Under the pieces are notes generated by a model that was not told where the DNA came from, did not search any database, and worked only from the letters and a program-made list of their open reading frames with translations. This document shows positions 48,823-60,810 of a DNA stretch of 64,000 bases, in pieces. The position numbers were made by a program, and so were the translations under genes. This DNA is from Bifiguratus adelaidae (taxonomy: Eukaryota > Mucoromycota > Endogonomycetes > Endogonales). Within the stretch, counting starts at the first letter, position 1. Each line of letters opens with the position of its first letter. Location of the stretch: NCBI GenBank assembly GCA_002261195.1, contig MVBO01000001.1:632051-696050 (forward strand), read 5' to 3'.

Positions 48823-50017
48823 ATGGACATTACACACACATTTAGGTCCATTGTTCAACAAAAGGCTATTCATTCCAAGCATACGGTGCAGTCGCCCAAA
48901 CAACCCAACTGGAAAACACTCGGAGATGAGTTTGACAAGGAAGCCTATCGAATAGTAAGTCATTGCACGCTCTCAGAAGTCATCTCATGCGTGGTAAGGC
49001 TGCTCATGTAGGTTCACTCAAATCATACTTGCACTCGATACGACGCAGCTATCTATCCTCTCGACAGGCTGGATATGCGCAACCAGTCAAGGGTCCAGAC
49101 GGTCTGAGCGGTCCCTTGACAGACAAGGATAGAGACGAGATTGATTTCCAGGCAAAAATGATTATACGGCGATGTATGGAGCGGATAAGGACGCTTGATG
49201 AGCAGGAGAATGGTAAGGGTAGAGGTGACGACCATTTCATTGCGCTCATCACGAGGTAAAGCTCGACAGCAAAACTTGGTAGCCCCAGCGCTGCCCAAAT
49301 GGATTGCTCAAGCCGTGGTCAATCTGTCCACGACGCAAATGGATATCGTGGCCGTACATCGAAGTGGCGTCCTGTGGTGGTTAAATTGCAAACTCATGGA
49401 CGCATCCAAGATTCAAAAAGATCAGCAAGAAGCTCGCGTCATGAGAGCTTTGGAAAAGAGTAACAAGTTAGTCTTCCCGATTGACATATCTTGCGCGATC
49501 CGTTAATGACATATCTAGCCAACTGTCCAATGCCATACCGCGACCAAAATCATCCACCCTGCTAGGCGAACCGACTCATCCCACACCAACACAAATACCC
49601 GCTGAACTCGCTGAAGAAGACGAGTTCGAACGGAGTCTTGATCCCCAGGAGCTACAACAGATGCAAATGGAAAATGACGCCATGTTGGAAGAATTGGAAA
49701 ACACTTTGGATCAAGTCAAGTAAGTCCAGGTCAACGATAGAATTGTCGTCTCTGTCACTCATGCCGCATACAGAGGAGCCGAAAAGGCGCTGATGGACAT
49801 TGCCTCCCTTCAATCCGAACTCGCCAATCACCTAGCCATACAAACGGCGCAAACCGACAAAATATACCAAGATGCCATCGTGACGAACGAATATGTGTCG
49901 ACCGGCAATGTGCAATTGCGGAAAGCAAGACGACGGAATAGGAGCACACGCAAATGGGTCCTCATCTTTCTCGTGATTGCATCCCTTGTCCTGTTATTTC
50001 TAGACTGGTATGACTAA
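48823..50017 (+). CDS. UFE1: ER SNARE Ufe1 / syntaxin-18
   Basis: Qa-SNARE for retrograde Golgi-to-ER vesicle fusion. MDITHTFRSIVQQKAIHSKH starts the N-terminal domain. DEFDKEAYRI joins in phase, through a 44-base intron ending GTAAG, to AAHVGSLKSYLHSIRRSYL, matching human syntaxin-18 RVILHIGKLRDFL. LTDKDRDEIDFQAKMIIRRC is the next family block. The SNARE region LQQMQMENDAMLEELENTLD continues through IASLQSELANHLAIQTAQTD. The C-terminal anchor is VLIFLVIASLVLLFLDWYD, with the LFLDWYD ending shared with human syntaxin-18. The stop is six bases from that of convergent MPP10. Confidence 0.93.
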
Positions 50018-50023
50018 TGTACA

Positions 50024-52126
50024 TTAAAGTTTGTAATTTTTCGAAGGCTTGTCGACCACCCTTTTGTGCATTTTGCCTTCCCGATCAATGAGCGTCACGT
50101 TCTTGTCCGACTTGAGCTCTTCCAGAGCCTTGACCTTGGCATATTTGTGAGAGGTATTTGGATTGACCTTGGCCATGACCTTTTGTTCGCGCGCTTTTAA
50201 TTTGTGCTCAATGCGCTTTTGGCGTTTACGGGATGCTCTGGCCTTCTTGCGATCCGCCTGATCCATTTCGGTTTCACCCTTGACGACACCCTTCTTTTCG
50301 TAGACTTCTTCTGGAGCTAGGCGGGTAGCATCACTGACGTGAACCGGCATGACTTCTTCCATGGCGATGGATGGAACATTGGTGGTGATGGTGATTTCAG
50401 GTTTAGGCTAGGCAATGCATGTTAATATAAATCTTGGACGTTGCATCATGACTACTCACTGGTTTCGGCGTGTAATGGAAATTGGAGAGGGCATCTAGGT
50501 TGGCACAGAGGACTTTGAACATGTTGGAGATTTCCGTATGCTCTTTGGTCAGAGCTTCGTCTTTCTCGTTCGTCATGATTCCAGAGGTTTGCTTGATGTA
50601 ATCGTCTTCGTAAATTTCAGCGAGCGACTTTTTGGACTTTTCATCCGACAGCTCTACTTGCTTGCTGGGGAGGAATGGGCGTAGTGTTGGATCCGCTTTC
50701 CGTTTGACATCGTCAAACAAGCCCTGATTGGATGTGTCAGAATATGGCGATTCGAGCAGTATGTATGGAGCTTCCTCCTACCTCTACAATGCGCCTTTTA
50801 ATGAGTTCTTCGATAGATTCGGTGGCTTCTTGGGTAATGACGGGAACTGGCTTGGCTACATTTTCAAAATCCAAGTCTTCTTCGAGCAGACTGTTGATAG
50901 GCCGTGCTTTGGCTCTAGCCTCTCCCATCATGGTCCATTGCTTCTCCGCAACATTTTCTTGCTCCAATTCCTCAATCTGCTTTTTGAGTTTCTCTGTTCT
51001 TCGTTCGTGTTCGGACTTTTTGGCTTCCTCTTCCTCCATCTCTTCATCTTCTTGGAATAAAGATGACGTTTTGAAACCAGCCTCGTCGTCGTCTTCTTCT
51101 TCATCATCATCCTCCTCCACGACCTCGTTATCTTCACCTTCTTCGTCATCGCCTTCACTGCCGTCAAAATCGTCGCGGTCATTGAGCGATTCTCTTGTCT
51201 TCAACCGAAGGGATCCATTGCTACGTGGCCGTCCGCTTGGACCATCACGTCGTTTCGAAGGAGGCATAAAGAAGTCAGAGTACACGATTTCTGAAAAGCA
51301 ACAGGATGAGCTCAGGACAAGCGCATCTAGCGATACCGACCGTTGGCATTATCTTCACCAGCACCCATGCCATCCTCATCCTCTTCATCATCCTCGTCGT
51401 CGGGATCTTGACCAAAATCGATGGCATCGTCCTCAAGTTCATCTTCAGATCGTTCCGATTCGGAGAGCATATCTCGAGCCTCTACCCTTTCCGTCCAATT
51501 GTTGAATTCTTCAAGATCGAAAAAGTCATCATCGACTTCTGAACGACGTTTTGAAGGCCTATCCATTTCCAAATCCTCTTCGTCTCCGCTCTCATCATCG
51601 GCGGGACGCTTCCGACTTTGCGTTTTCAGGTCTTCCAATTCGAGAGCATCATCGGACAAGTCCGCATACTCCTCTTCCGGACCTTCTTCCATCTGATCCT
51701 CGGAAATATCGTCATGGTTCTCCTTATCTACGTTGGTCGTGTCTCCCTCATCTTCTCCTTCCGAAGATCCCTCTTCGCTTTCCGGCCGTAAGGTCACCCC
51801 CTGCGTTCTCTGCTCGATATTCTTCATTTCGGCTTGAATATAATCCAGGAGCGGACCATTCTGCAACGCGATCTCCTCCCATATCTGATCATGCTCAAAG
51901 CCTTCAGTGTAGAGCTCACTGAAGGGTGAGAATTCCGTCTGCGGTGGTTCTAACGTTTTGCCTTTGAAACGTGAGTCATGGTCATATGAGGACAATGCTT
52001 ACCATAATCATAAAATTGTTTGGTCACTTGCAGAGCCGAGGTGGCCAACTCTTCCTTGGGTGCGTAGAATACATGAGGTTTCTGCACGTAATCCCGCAGA
52101 AATGGCCCCACGCCATCGAATGCCAT
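50024..52126 (-). CDS. MPP10: U3 snoRNP protein Mpp10
   Basis: SSU-processome component that binds Imp3 and Imp4 on U3 snoRNA. MAFDGVGPFLRDYVQKPHVF is the N-terminus; the next exon starts KTLEPPQTEFSPFSELYTEG, followed by DQIWEEIALQNGPLLDYI. Long acidic stretches (about 51350-51790 and 51000-51190) are typical. DDFFDLEEFNNW, SDFFMPPSKR and SIEELIKRRI, then NFHYTPKP and the basic end EEVMPVHVSDATRLAPEEVY with ADRKKARASRKRQKR, are the conserved blocks. The start at 52126 is an internal methionine of a longer frame and is chosen to match the family. Convergent with UFE1, six bases between stops. Confidence 0.94.
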
Positions 52127-52225
52127 TGCGCCGGGAACCCAAAAAAAAGAAAAATTCAAAAGAAAGCCACTTTTGTCTCTAGGGAGAGATTACGCAGGAT
52201 GAGAGCAATGTCTATTCTGGTTATT

Positions 52226-53089
52226 CTACATGCTCTCCACTTTACTCTTCTTCTTGTCCTTTTTCTCCTTCTTTTCCTTCTTTTCCACTTTCTTGTCCTT
52301 CTTTTCTTTTTTCTCCTTCTTTGCCTTGGAAGGAGAAGAGAGTATGGATTGATCTATATCGGCCTCTTCGAATGTTCGCTTTGATGGGATGGTTGGGGTG
52401 GTTGGGATGCCATTGGCGTGCGGCCCTTTTGTGTCGAATCCATAGGGATGGAAGCGCATCTTTAGACCTTCTGGATGCGTTCGTTTTGTTATCGGTTTGT
52501 CCAGGATTTCTTGGGCTTGTGATGTGGAATCGGGAATGTCGACGACTTGGTTAATGATGAGGCGATGATCAAACGGCTTTTGAGCTAGGAACGAAGATGT
52601 CAGCTCTCTGCTGCTTCCTATCGTCATGCCATGGCAATCACTTACTCATTGAAAGAGCTCCATGGCGTTTAGAGGAGGGAAAAAGACACCGCAGTCCGTC
52701 CATCTCCAGTCCACCCATGGCATTGATGTTGCTGGAGGCGGATTGATCGGTGAACTCGTAGATTTGAAAGCGACTACCGGCTTTCCTCATCCTGCCGAGA
52801 GGATGTGCTGGATTATCGGGTTTGAGGTTGACCTTGATGGTATCCAGGTCGGCTGGCAACAACTATGCGACCATTAGCCCAATTGACTAACTCCTCTCTC
52901 TCGTCGCTTCCTTACTTCATGTGGCATGCGTATAAGAAATGTCTCGACATCGTCGCTCTCTATGTTATCAATGTCAAACATGGATATTTCGTCACTGGAA
53001 TGTATTGAAAACCCATCGGGCACATCAAAGCTAGCAAGAGGATCAGAGCACGTGCATGACCGTGACACCTTCAGTGTCCAAACACCCAC
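52226..53089 (-). CDS. RPA34: RNA polymerase I subunit Rpa34-like (A34.5/PAF49 family)
   Basis: Three exons. The first (53089 to about 52918) reads SFDVPDGFSIHSSDE and then ESDDVETFLIRMPHE. It joins LLPADLDTIKVNLKPDNPAH and SRFQIYEFTDQSA; the last gives KPFDHRLIINQVVDIP, HPEGLKMRFHPYG and a tail made almost only of Lys, Glu and Asp (KKEKKEKKDKKVEKKEKKEK). The order, a FxxPDGF start, a xxLIRxP block, a PEGLKMRF motif and a KKE/KKD tail, is that of the A34.5 subunit, the partner of A49 in Pol I elongation and cleavage. The assignment rests on these short motifs. It is divergent, 92 bases apart, with a Pol I initiation factor candidate, which supports it. Confidence 0.65.
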
Positions 53090-53181
53090 CCAACCTCCTC
53101 CATCACCCTTTCCTTCTCCCTCTTGTCCTTCTTGGGCATTGGAAGCAAACTGTGAAATATTTTTTGTTTCAAGCCACGCGT

Positions 53182-54664
53182 ATGCAAGAGAATGTGCTGC
53201 TACAGAGCAGAAATCATCTCTATGTTCGACAATTACTCACGGTACTCAAGAAGGCGGTCCTGACAAGGGATTACAATACAGCTAGGAGGGCGTTTGGAGT
53301 CATTTGTTTCTGTCCCGAAGCGAGTCTGAGCGAGTATTGGGAGGTGAGACACGAGGTGGGAAGAGGTCGCGCGATACTGACGCGCTCGACAGCTTGGATT
53401 GGATATATTATGGAATAGCGCAGATAACAATGTCGTTGACTGCGCACGCTATCTTCGTCGCGTGCACCTGCAAATACCCCGACCAGAGGTAGGTGAATGG
53501 AGACTTGGAATACGCGTTCAAAGAACCTTGCAGAAAGTACGCGTTATGGAACAATTGATCAAGCTTCAACTCAACGCCGGCTACGTGGACGAAGCTCTTG
53601 AAGATTTGGAACCGTAGGTATATGATATCGTGCACCAAAAGCTTACGTCAATGCCAGCTATTTGAGTCTGCCGCTTTACGCACAATCCGCACAACTTCAC
53701 CTCTATTTCTGCACATGCATTCTTCGGCGCTGGCGAGTCAATCACGATGAGAACCAATTACTAAGGATATCACGACCTTTATTGCTGGCAGCCTTTGACG
53801 CCCAAGAATCCCGAAACCGCTTCTTTGAAGAACTGTATGAGGTACGCAGGCAATGTTTGGTCGTTCTCTTTCGCAGACGATATGAAATCAACCATTTGCT
53901 TGACAGCTTGTTGAACACAATATTCCGGGAGTCAGCGACCAGATTTCAAGCACAATGCTTGGCTATCTGAGACATCAGGTGCACAAGGGTAACCAAACGG
54001 ATCCGCAATCATACAAGTAAGTGCATCTGTTTGCATCCATTGAGATTGAATGGCTTGTTCATATTATTTTTGATGGACCATCAGATTACTCTATATGCTG
54101 CTTCGCCGTAGGGAGGCTTCTCCCACGCAATGGCTACACTATGCTTTCAAGTCTCTGCAAGCTGACGCACAAGCACCCCTTGAACATGTACAATTGTTCC
54201 TTGAGCACCATAAAGACGACACCTCCGGTAAGCGAACAGAGTGCCTAACCCAATCCAGTTGCTGATGCCGCCGCAGAGACAATGCGACAAGTAGTCGATA
54301 TGCTTTTGGCTAGACTCGCCGCCGGAGACGTGTCCGCTCAGACTCTCGATAACATTAATGCTCGTTTGACCCGTCTACAGTGCGTTTGATTACCATTGGT
54401 CCGGGCTTGCATAGACACTAACCTTGACCTTACAGCGACGTCAATCGGACCGAATTCGACAACATTATCCACGCTCATAACCCTTGGCTTCACAAATATT
54501 TGATCGCCAAACTCGCTATCGCTCATGATAAGCAATCACTTTTACGATTATGCGATCGCGTTGGGGGACGCGCCAAAAAGGCCGCAAAGCGGCACGCGGA
54601 AGGCAAGGCAACGACCAAGGCAAAGAAGTCCAAGACATCACGAATTTCACCTTATCATTTGTAA
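53182..54664 (+). CDS. RRN11: RNA polymerase I initiation factor, Rrn11/TAF1A-like
   Basis: Multi-exon helical-repeat protein. MQENVLLQSRNHLYVRQLLT leads into VLKKAVLTRDYNTARRAFGV, then YWELGLDILWNSADNN, VMEQLIKLQLNAGYVDEALE and SLPLYAQSAQLHLYFC. Later come MLGYLRHQVHKGNQTDP, EASPTQWLHYAFKSLQADA and, near the end, NINARLTRLHDVNRTEFDN, finishing in a basic tail (GRAKKAAKRHAEGKATTKAK). The TPR-like helices with a RDYxxAxRAFG motif resemble Rrn11/TAF1A, a core factor subunit that recruits Pol I to the rDNA promoter. All exon joins from 53600 on are in phase. The start is the most likely ATG, though no upstream conserved block fixes it. The divergent neighbour is a Pol I subunit. Confidence 0.55.
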
Positions 54665-54713
54665 ATACCAACATCACCTTGTTCGCTATATATAGTGTAC
54701 ATAAAATAATACT

Positions 54714-57700
54714 CTACATAGACCTTGAACCTTCAGGAGAAGGTGATCGCGTAAACGGGTTGAAACGCGTAGGTGATCCGATGCGAAGAGACTCGATGCT
54801 CGGCACGCTCAGTCGATTTTCCGACTTGCGTTTCGCGTCTCCTGGCCCATGGATCTGGTGGTGTAGAAAGTCCTTGACATCCTTACCACTTCGCAACCGT
54901 AAAATACATAGAATGGTATCTGGCTTCGGTGGACCGTAAGCAAAAGTGGTCATTTGCATGGTGGCAGCATCCCATATTCTTGGTTTCCGCTCCTGCTCTG
55001 CCTTTTGATCCAGGAAGGTTCGCATCAAGCTTTGTGCGTCGTCAAAGTAAGCTAGATTGATTGACAGCAATTCAAGGTATTGCGCGTTCTCTAAGAGTTG
55101 TACCGGAAGGGCGTCTCCATCAGCACCCCCATTGAAGAGTGTTTTGAGAAGCTGACATAGCAAGATGTCAACGTTTGAAACATATCAATCGATGACAGGA
55201 CATGACATACCTCCAACCATTTATAGACGACGAGGAATTGGTCTTCGTCTAAAGGCTTGCGTTTTGCAAGCTGATCGCCCACATCCGGTATCAGCAAATC
55301 TTTAAGTGAAGAAAGGATCGTGGACCAGATTTTCAACAAGACAAGCTGCGCCTTGGATCCAAAAAGATAGTCGTTCAGGCTTTGCATCGCTGGTTCCAGA
55401 CAATCCAAGAGGGGATAAAGTATTTCTTCGCATTCAAAAGTCGTCAACGGCGGCTTTTCACTTTCGGAACCACCCAGGAATCGGCTCGAGAGAGAGTGAT
55501 CCCTTCGGGTGACTTTATCGAGCATCTTCATGCTAAGTTGGTGCTTGATGATGCCGGAAAGCTTGCTCACGAAAAGATCGGCAATATTCTCTTCGGTTCT
55601 TTTGAGCGAGCGATATGCTTTGCCGAACCAAAATTGAATGTCATTGGCCTCGCCTTCCATACTAATACCAATGTGTATCTTGCCAGCCGGCGTCAAGTCC
55701 AGCCAGTAGCCGCGAGTTTGATAGTTTTCGTAATGCGCCGAATTGAAGGTTATCGTTTGTGTGCCGCATACCTTGTCGTCACCCAAAAGATCCTGATGTA
55801 TCACTTTGATGGAGCACACAGTCTCCGTTGATGGGAGCCGTACACTCACTGTCGTATCCCAAATAGGATTGAGCGTTTCGTAAAGAACATGAGACCGAGC
55901 AATGATCTCTCCGTTGTGTTCTAGCACGACGAAAGGATCGCAAATAGTGCCTGGGATCGGTGATTGCAGATCCAGAGCTTGAGAGAAGTGAACGGAAAAC
56001 AGCACCGTATTCATGTCATTCTCTGCCATGGTCGGAGGGTAAGAAACTGAGTCGGCATCGTGCAAGATTTGAGTGATGGCTTCGATGTCCATGCTTTCAA
56101 ATACATTGTCCAAGCGTTTGCGCATGGCATCAATATCATTGAGTTTGATGCAATCCTGTCCACGAGATCAGACGCAAGAAACATCATCACATCTCCTAAT
56201 CGCATCATACCTCTCGCGTAAATGGAGCGAGACCAATGCTATCCATAAATACATCGGCGCTGCGACGGAATTGTGATTTTGCCTTGTTGTACCAATTGGC
56301 AGTTTTAGGACCCGATTGCGTGGCGTCGGTTGCGCTCGAGTTCTTCTTTTGACGATCAAATGTCGCGCGAACCCGTTCTTCAATCCCCAGACAATAGCTC
56401 TCGATAGTGAGCGCGACAATCTTGGCAATCCAAAGAGCAAATGCGGCTCCTTGTTCGTAGGCTTCCCATCGAAGATCCCGAAAAGCACCCAAACTTTGCT
56501 CCAGCGCTTCAAAAACGTCAGTTACTGAGGACGAATAGGAATCATACTTTGAAATTGGCAAGAACTTGTCCTCGGCAAGAGCATTGTGCACCCAATCTGC
56601 GAGCTGACGCTGTGTCGCTTGCAAAACACTTTGGTCGTGATTAGCAAACAGATCATAACAATATGGGCCCTATACCTTTCCACACTCTTGAAGAACCAAC
56701 TTTCAACGTCCAATTGTAGAGTATTTGATTGCCCATTTTCCATCATCTCTCGCAACTTAGCCCGGATATCACAACAAGCTCTGTACATGCGCACAATCTC
56801 CGTAAAGGTGATGGCTTCTTGGGTGGTCATGACGTCGTGAGCCCAATTCTCCATCTCCAGGGCGAAGAAGGAGAGCTGCTTGCCAAGGATGACCGAAGGT
56901 ATATGTATATACCTGGAGATCGTTTCCGTTAATCCAATGGATTACGAAAATCATCTTCACGTACCAGACAATAACGTGAGCGAGCCGAGTATGCAGAATG
57001 TCCACTTGCTGAGTCATATAGTCCAAGATATACAAGGTCCTCTCCGAGCCAACCGAACCATATCCAGTCTGAGCTTGATTGCAAATGTGCTGCCAGTTGG
57101 AAACTGCTGCGGCCTACAACGAATCAAAGATGAGTGGAAGAAGTCCGAGCTGTTCGTCATTTAATAAACTCACCTCAACAACTGTGGTAATTTCATCGGC
57201 CCATTGTTGAGTGGTAGCATTCATATCCACATTCCACGTATTTAGCACCTCCATAGCGCCCTCCAAGACGCGCGAAGCTGTCCCAATCTCTGCAATGTTC
57301 GCCGTTTCGTAATCTTTGAGGTACGTCTTGAGGTACTTGAATCCCAGATATCCCACCAACTGCATCACTTGAGCAGCATAGGCTTGATCTCTTCTTGTCC
57401 AATCTGATTTCGGGATTTGACGTATGGCTGCCGCCTTCATAAACTTAACGCACGCTTCCTGAACGAGGCTGATGGAGTACGTAGAATTGGATTGGTATGC
57501 AGCCAATTGTACATCTAGCGCAGAGACTGCGCGATATATTGGTGATACGCGCCAGAGAACAAACGTCTCCGTTAGCAACTGGGTATGATGCGGCGGCGAG
57601 CGTAATGGATCTTGAGCATGCGCAGTGTTGTATTGCATTGAGAGTTGTACAAGCTGTCGATACAGGGCAGCCGAGGATCTTGGAATGAAGCCAAAACTCG

Positions 57701-58944
57701 AGAGCGCGGTTTGCGTTTGCGAAACCCAATGCGCATCGTGAGAAGGAGAGGAATAGACCGTGCCGTTGCCCAAGGCCGCCCGTATTTCTGCAATCTTTTC
57801 GTCTAGCTGTTCCTGCTCGCGAATCCTCCACCGGCGATAGGCATCTTCAGTGGCAAATTCGGAGGGCTGAACTGGCAATGACTGGCTGTGCCCTTGAAAC
57901 ATTACATCTCTGAGCAGGATCAAGTCTCGAAGCAATGCCTGGATCGGAGTCAGTAACCGAATAGAGCAAAATGTGCAGATTATGACTTACTTCTATCGTG
58001 CACTCGTTCAACATACTGGCGGCCTCCGCTCTTAGTTGCCGATAGTCTATGTGAAATAGCTCCATCACTGCTACAAGTAGTGGACTCTTGAGCAGCTGAT
58101 CTATCTCTATTTCTTGATGAGGCTGAGGTGAAAGTCTGCCATCGCTGGGTTGAAACGGTGAAGGGTGTCTCTGAGACGGTGCTTGTCCAAATGGTCGGCC
58201 TGTAGGGGGAGAATGACTCTCCGGATACGGTCTAGAGGGAATCACGGAAGCATGACCTTGTCCAGGCGCTGCTTTGGGGGGCGCGCCGTACCTGTTGACT
58301 TCCGATATCCATTGTTTGAGAATATCAACGTAGAGAGTTCGCTGACGTGTAGTGTCATGTCCAGAGCACCATCGCGAAAGCTCCAATTCACACACCCGCT
58401 CGAATTCAGCGATCAAATCGACCACTCGAGCAATGTTGCGCGTTGATGTATGCTTTTGACTCTGTAAGATGGGTCGAAAATCCACCAAGATGGTCAAGAG
58501 TGGCGTTTCATGCTCTGAAAGGTTCTCCAGATTCGACGCCTCTTGCAAGTCTTGGATAAGATTGTCGCATTTCTGTAGTAATCCCCGCACGAGCGTCTTG
58601 GACACCTTGGATTCATCACCGGAAAAGTTGTCGACCAGCATTTCCATCCTAGACGAAAGCTTCTCGGCCCTTGTTGGATACTGCGAAGGTCGAGCGGCAG
58701 GCGATGCATCTTTCGTTGGCTTTGACGGTAAAGGATTCAGTCTATCCTGTAACCGCGTCACCAACATGGCACACTTGAGCGTATGCCCGAACAAGCCCGA
58801 CCGCGCTTTCTGGGTATTTCCGGCAAGAGTCGTTCCAGTCGAATGCGCGCTATGATGAGACATTGCACGGCTTCCCGCACCGAGAGCCTGCGTCGGTGTC
58901 CATAACTGTGGCTCGAGAATGTGAGGTGTAGGCACTGGCTGCAT
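54714..58944 (-). CDS. ync13: Munc13/Ync13-like protein with C2 and MUN-type domains
   Basis: A large protein of well over 1,200 residues. The N-terminal part is disordered and basic (MQPVPTPHILEPQLWTPTQA), followed by long helical stretches and an MHD1-like region. A C2 domain lies at about 56050-55620 (VLFSVHFSQALDLQSP, DPFVVLEHNGEIIARSHVLY, ETLNPIWDTTVSVRL, GKIHIGISMEG). A second helical MHD2-like part reads EILYPLLDCLEPAMQSLNDY and VVYKWLEVCHVL. The C-terminus ends in a Ser/Pro tail. This C2-between-MHD arrangement is that of UNC13 relatives, which prime SNARE-driven exocytosis; fission yeast Ync13 acts in septum secretion. Internal borders are approximate. Divergent with ELL, only 45 bases between starts. 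Confidence 0.85.
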
Positions 58945-58989
58945 CAGCTAAAAGGCCTACCCCAAAAGGCAATATCACACTCCCTTGCC

Positions 58990-60789
58990 ATGCACACGCT
59001 GCAGCCACCGTCTGGCCGCAAGGTCAGGGTTATGTCAGTGAAGCTATCCAAGGATGCACTGGACAAGATACGAGGTGGTGGAAACATTAGAGTGCAGTTT
59101 GGAAGTGATCCGGTGAGTGGAAAGGCATGCATGTCCCGACAAACATTATGCTGATATGTGCTTCTGCTAGGCGTTTCTTGTTGATGCTCAGTCGTTTCCC
59201 TTCTCCATGACGCCAGAACCCAGCAATCCTGCTTATATCTACAAGTCCAACGCTACCTCCACGGACTTTGACTATATCGCACCTGTATCGCACCGGTGCT
59301 TGCTGCGGAAAGAACTCAGCTCCACGGTGAAGGAACGTCTAAAGTCACGGACGGAAGCTGCGGAAAGAGAGCGCGTCTCACGGAAAGTCAGCATCCTTTC
59401 AGACAATGACATCAAGCAGATGGGGACGCCTGGAAGTAAGACAAAGAGCAAGACAAGCTTTCTGGCTCGAAGCAATCCAAAACCTTCAACCGTGCGATCT
59501 GCACCTGTATCGCCGCACATTGGCCCACATCATAGTACATATACCTCATCTACCTCAACCGCCGTCATATCAGCACGCTCTAATGAAGGCGTGCCTCTGA
59601 GAAAGCGACTGATACAACTTCTCGCGCGCGGCGCTCTCACATTGGCAGAACTCCGTCAAATGACCAAAGAGAGCGAAAAAGACTTGGAACTGATCCTTTC
59701 CAATGTGAGTTTGATGTGCAACGCATGATCACAATGTTTGACAACGTCCTAGATTGCCACAAGAATCCACACGAAATATACCCTAAAGCCTGAAATCTTC
59801 AAGGAAGTTCGAATATACGACTGGACGCTTTACACGAAACGCGACAAGGATGAAGTCATTGCGAATGCCAAAAATGCCTTCGATAAACTTGGTTTATCAC
59901 CAGACGCACCCGAACGCATTCGTCTGCTGCCACCAATATCCCATTCGAGCTTGCAAAACGAGATCAAAGGTCGCGTCGATACTCCATCAGATTCCGGCCA
60001 TCATGAGAGAACGTCTTTGGGCAAAAGGAGCGATACTTCAGCTGATGTCCTCGCCAAGGACAAGGCCACCAGCAAGAAGAAGGCTCCACCATCCAAAGAC
60101 ATCATGACCAACGCTCCCACGCATAACAATAGCAGGAATACGCCTGTTCACTATTCCACTCCCTCCAACACCAACCACATTAGCCCCGCCAAACGATCCC
60201 ATTCCAGCTCATTAAGTAGCAGCGAATCCAATGAGATCAAACGACCCAGGGTGAACTCGCCCTCACCCGCGAACATTAAAAGTAAGGACCACACGTCCGA
60301 TCCGAAATCCCGACAGCATGGCAAAGTGACGTCTCCCAATGGCAGCAAGCTGTCGGGGACATCCAACGACCATTCGACATCAAGTAAGTGGCCCATGCAG
60401 CATCCGCGACGCTCAACATACTTACTGTTCTTTTAGACTCCAAATCATTCAAACAGATCCAATCTCTTGCAGACTTTCAAGGCCTGCATGATTATTTCAA
60501 TACCCGCTACAAAGAATACCAACAGCTTGACGAAAAGATCAAGAAACATCGCCATTTGGTAAATACCATGCAACAGAAGGAGGTGAATGGAGGCATGTCG
60601 GACAAGAGTGATTCCGAAGTCTCTCGAAAACCCGATCGCCAGGGCGGCGATAGCGGCTCTGAGAGAGAGGGCAGTGAATGGCAACAAGTCATACAGCTTG
60701 CTGAACGATATCTAGAGTTGCATGAAGAGCTCGGTGCCATTAAACAGGAGCTGTGGAGAGCTTACAATGCCGGCATCCAGAAGGCGTAG
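58990..60789 (+). CDS. ELL: RNA polymerase II elongation factor ELL
   Basis: N-terminal ELL domain: RVMSVKLSKDALDKIRGGGN, IRVQFGSDP, then AFLVDAQSFPFSM and SHRCLLRKELSSTVKERLKS. A winged-helix part follows (PLRKRLIQLLARGALTLAEL, LILSNIATRIHTKYTLKPEI). A long Ser-rich linker leads to the C-terminal occludin/ELL homology domain, LADFQGLHDYFNTRYKEYQQ and LDEKIKKHRHLVNTM, finishing WQQVIQLAERYLELHEELGA and IKQELWRAYN. ELL suppresses Pol II pausing and works with EAF, which is at 13189. First intron: donor after GATCCG, acceptor TGCTAG. The stop at 60789 is 21 bases before the next start. Confidence 0.92.
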
Positions 60790-60810
60790 CACCTCGAAAT
60801 TGGTTGCGCC

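Noticed and set aside
50732-51505. Long plus-strand Ser/Leu-rich open frame of 257 codons
   Set aside because: It is the antisense shadow of the acidic repeats of MPP10, where Glu and Asp codons read as Ser and Leu on the other strand.
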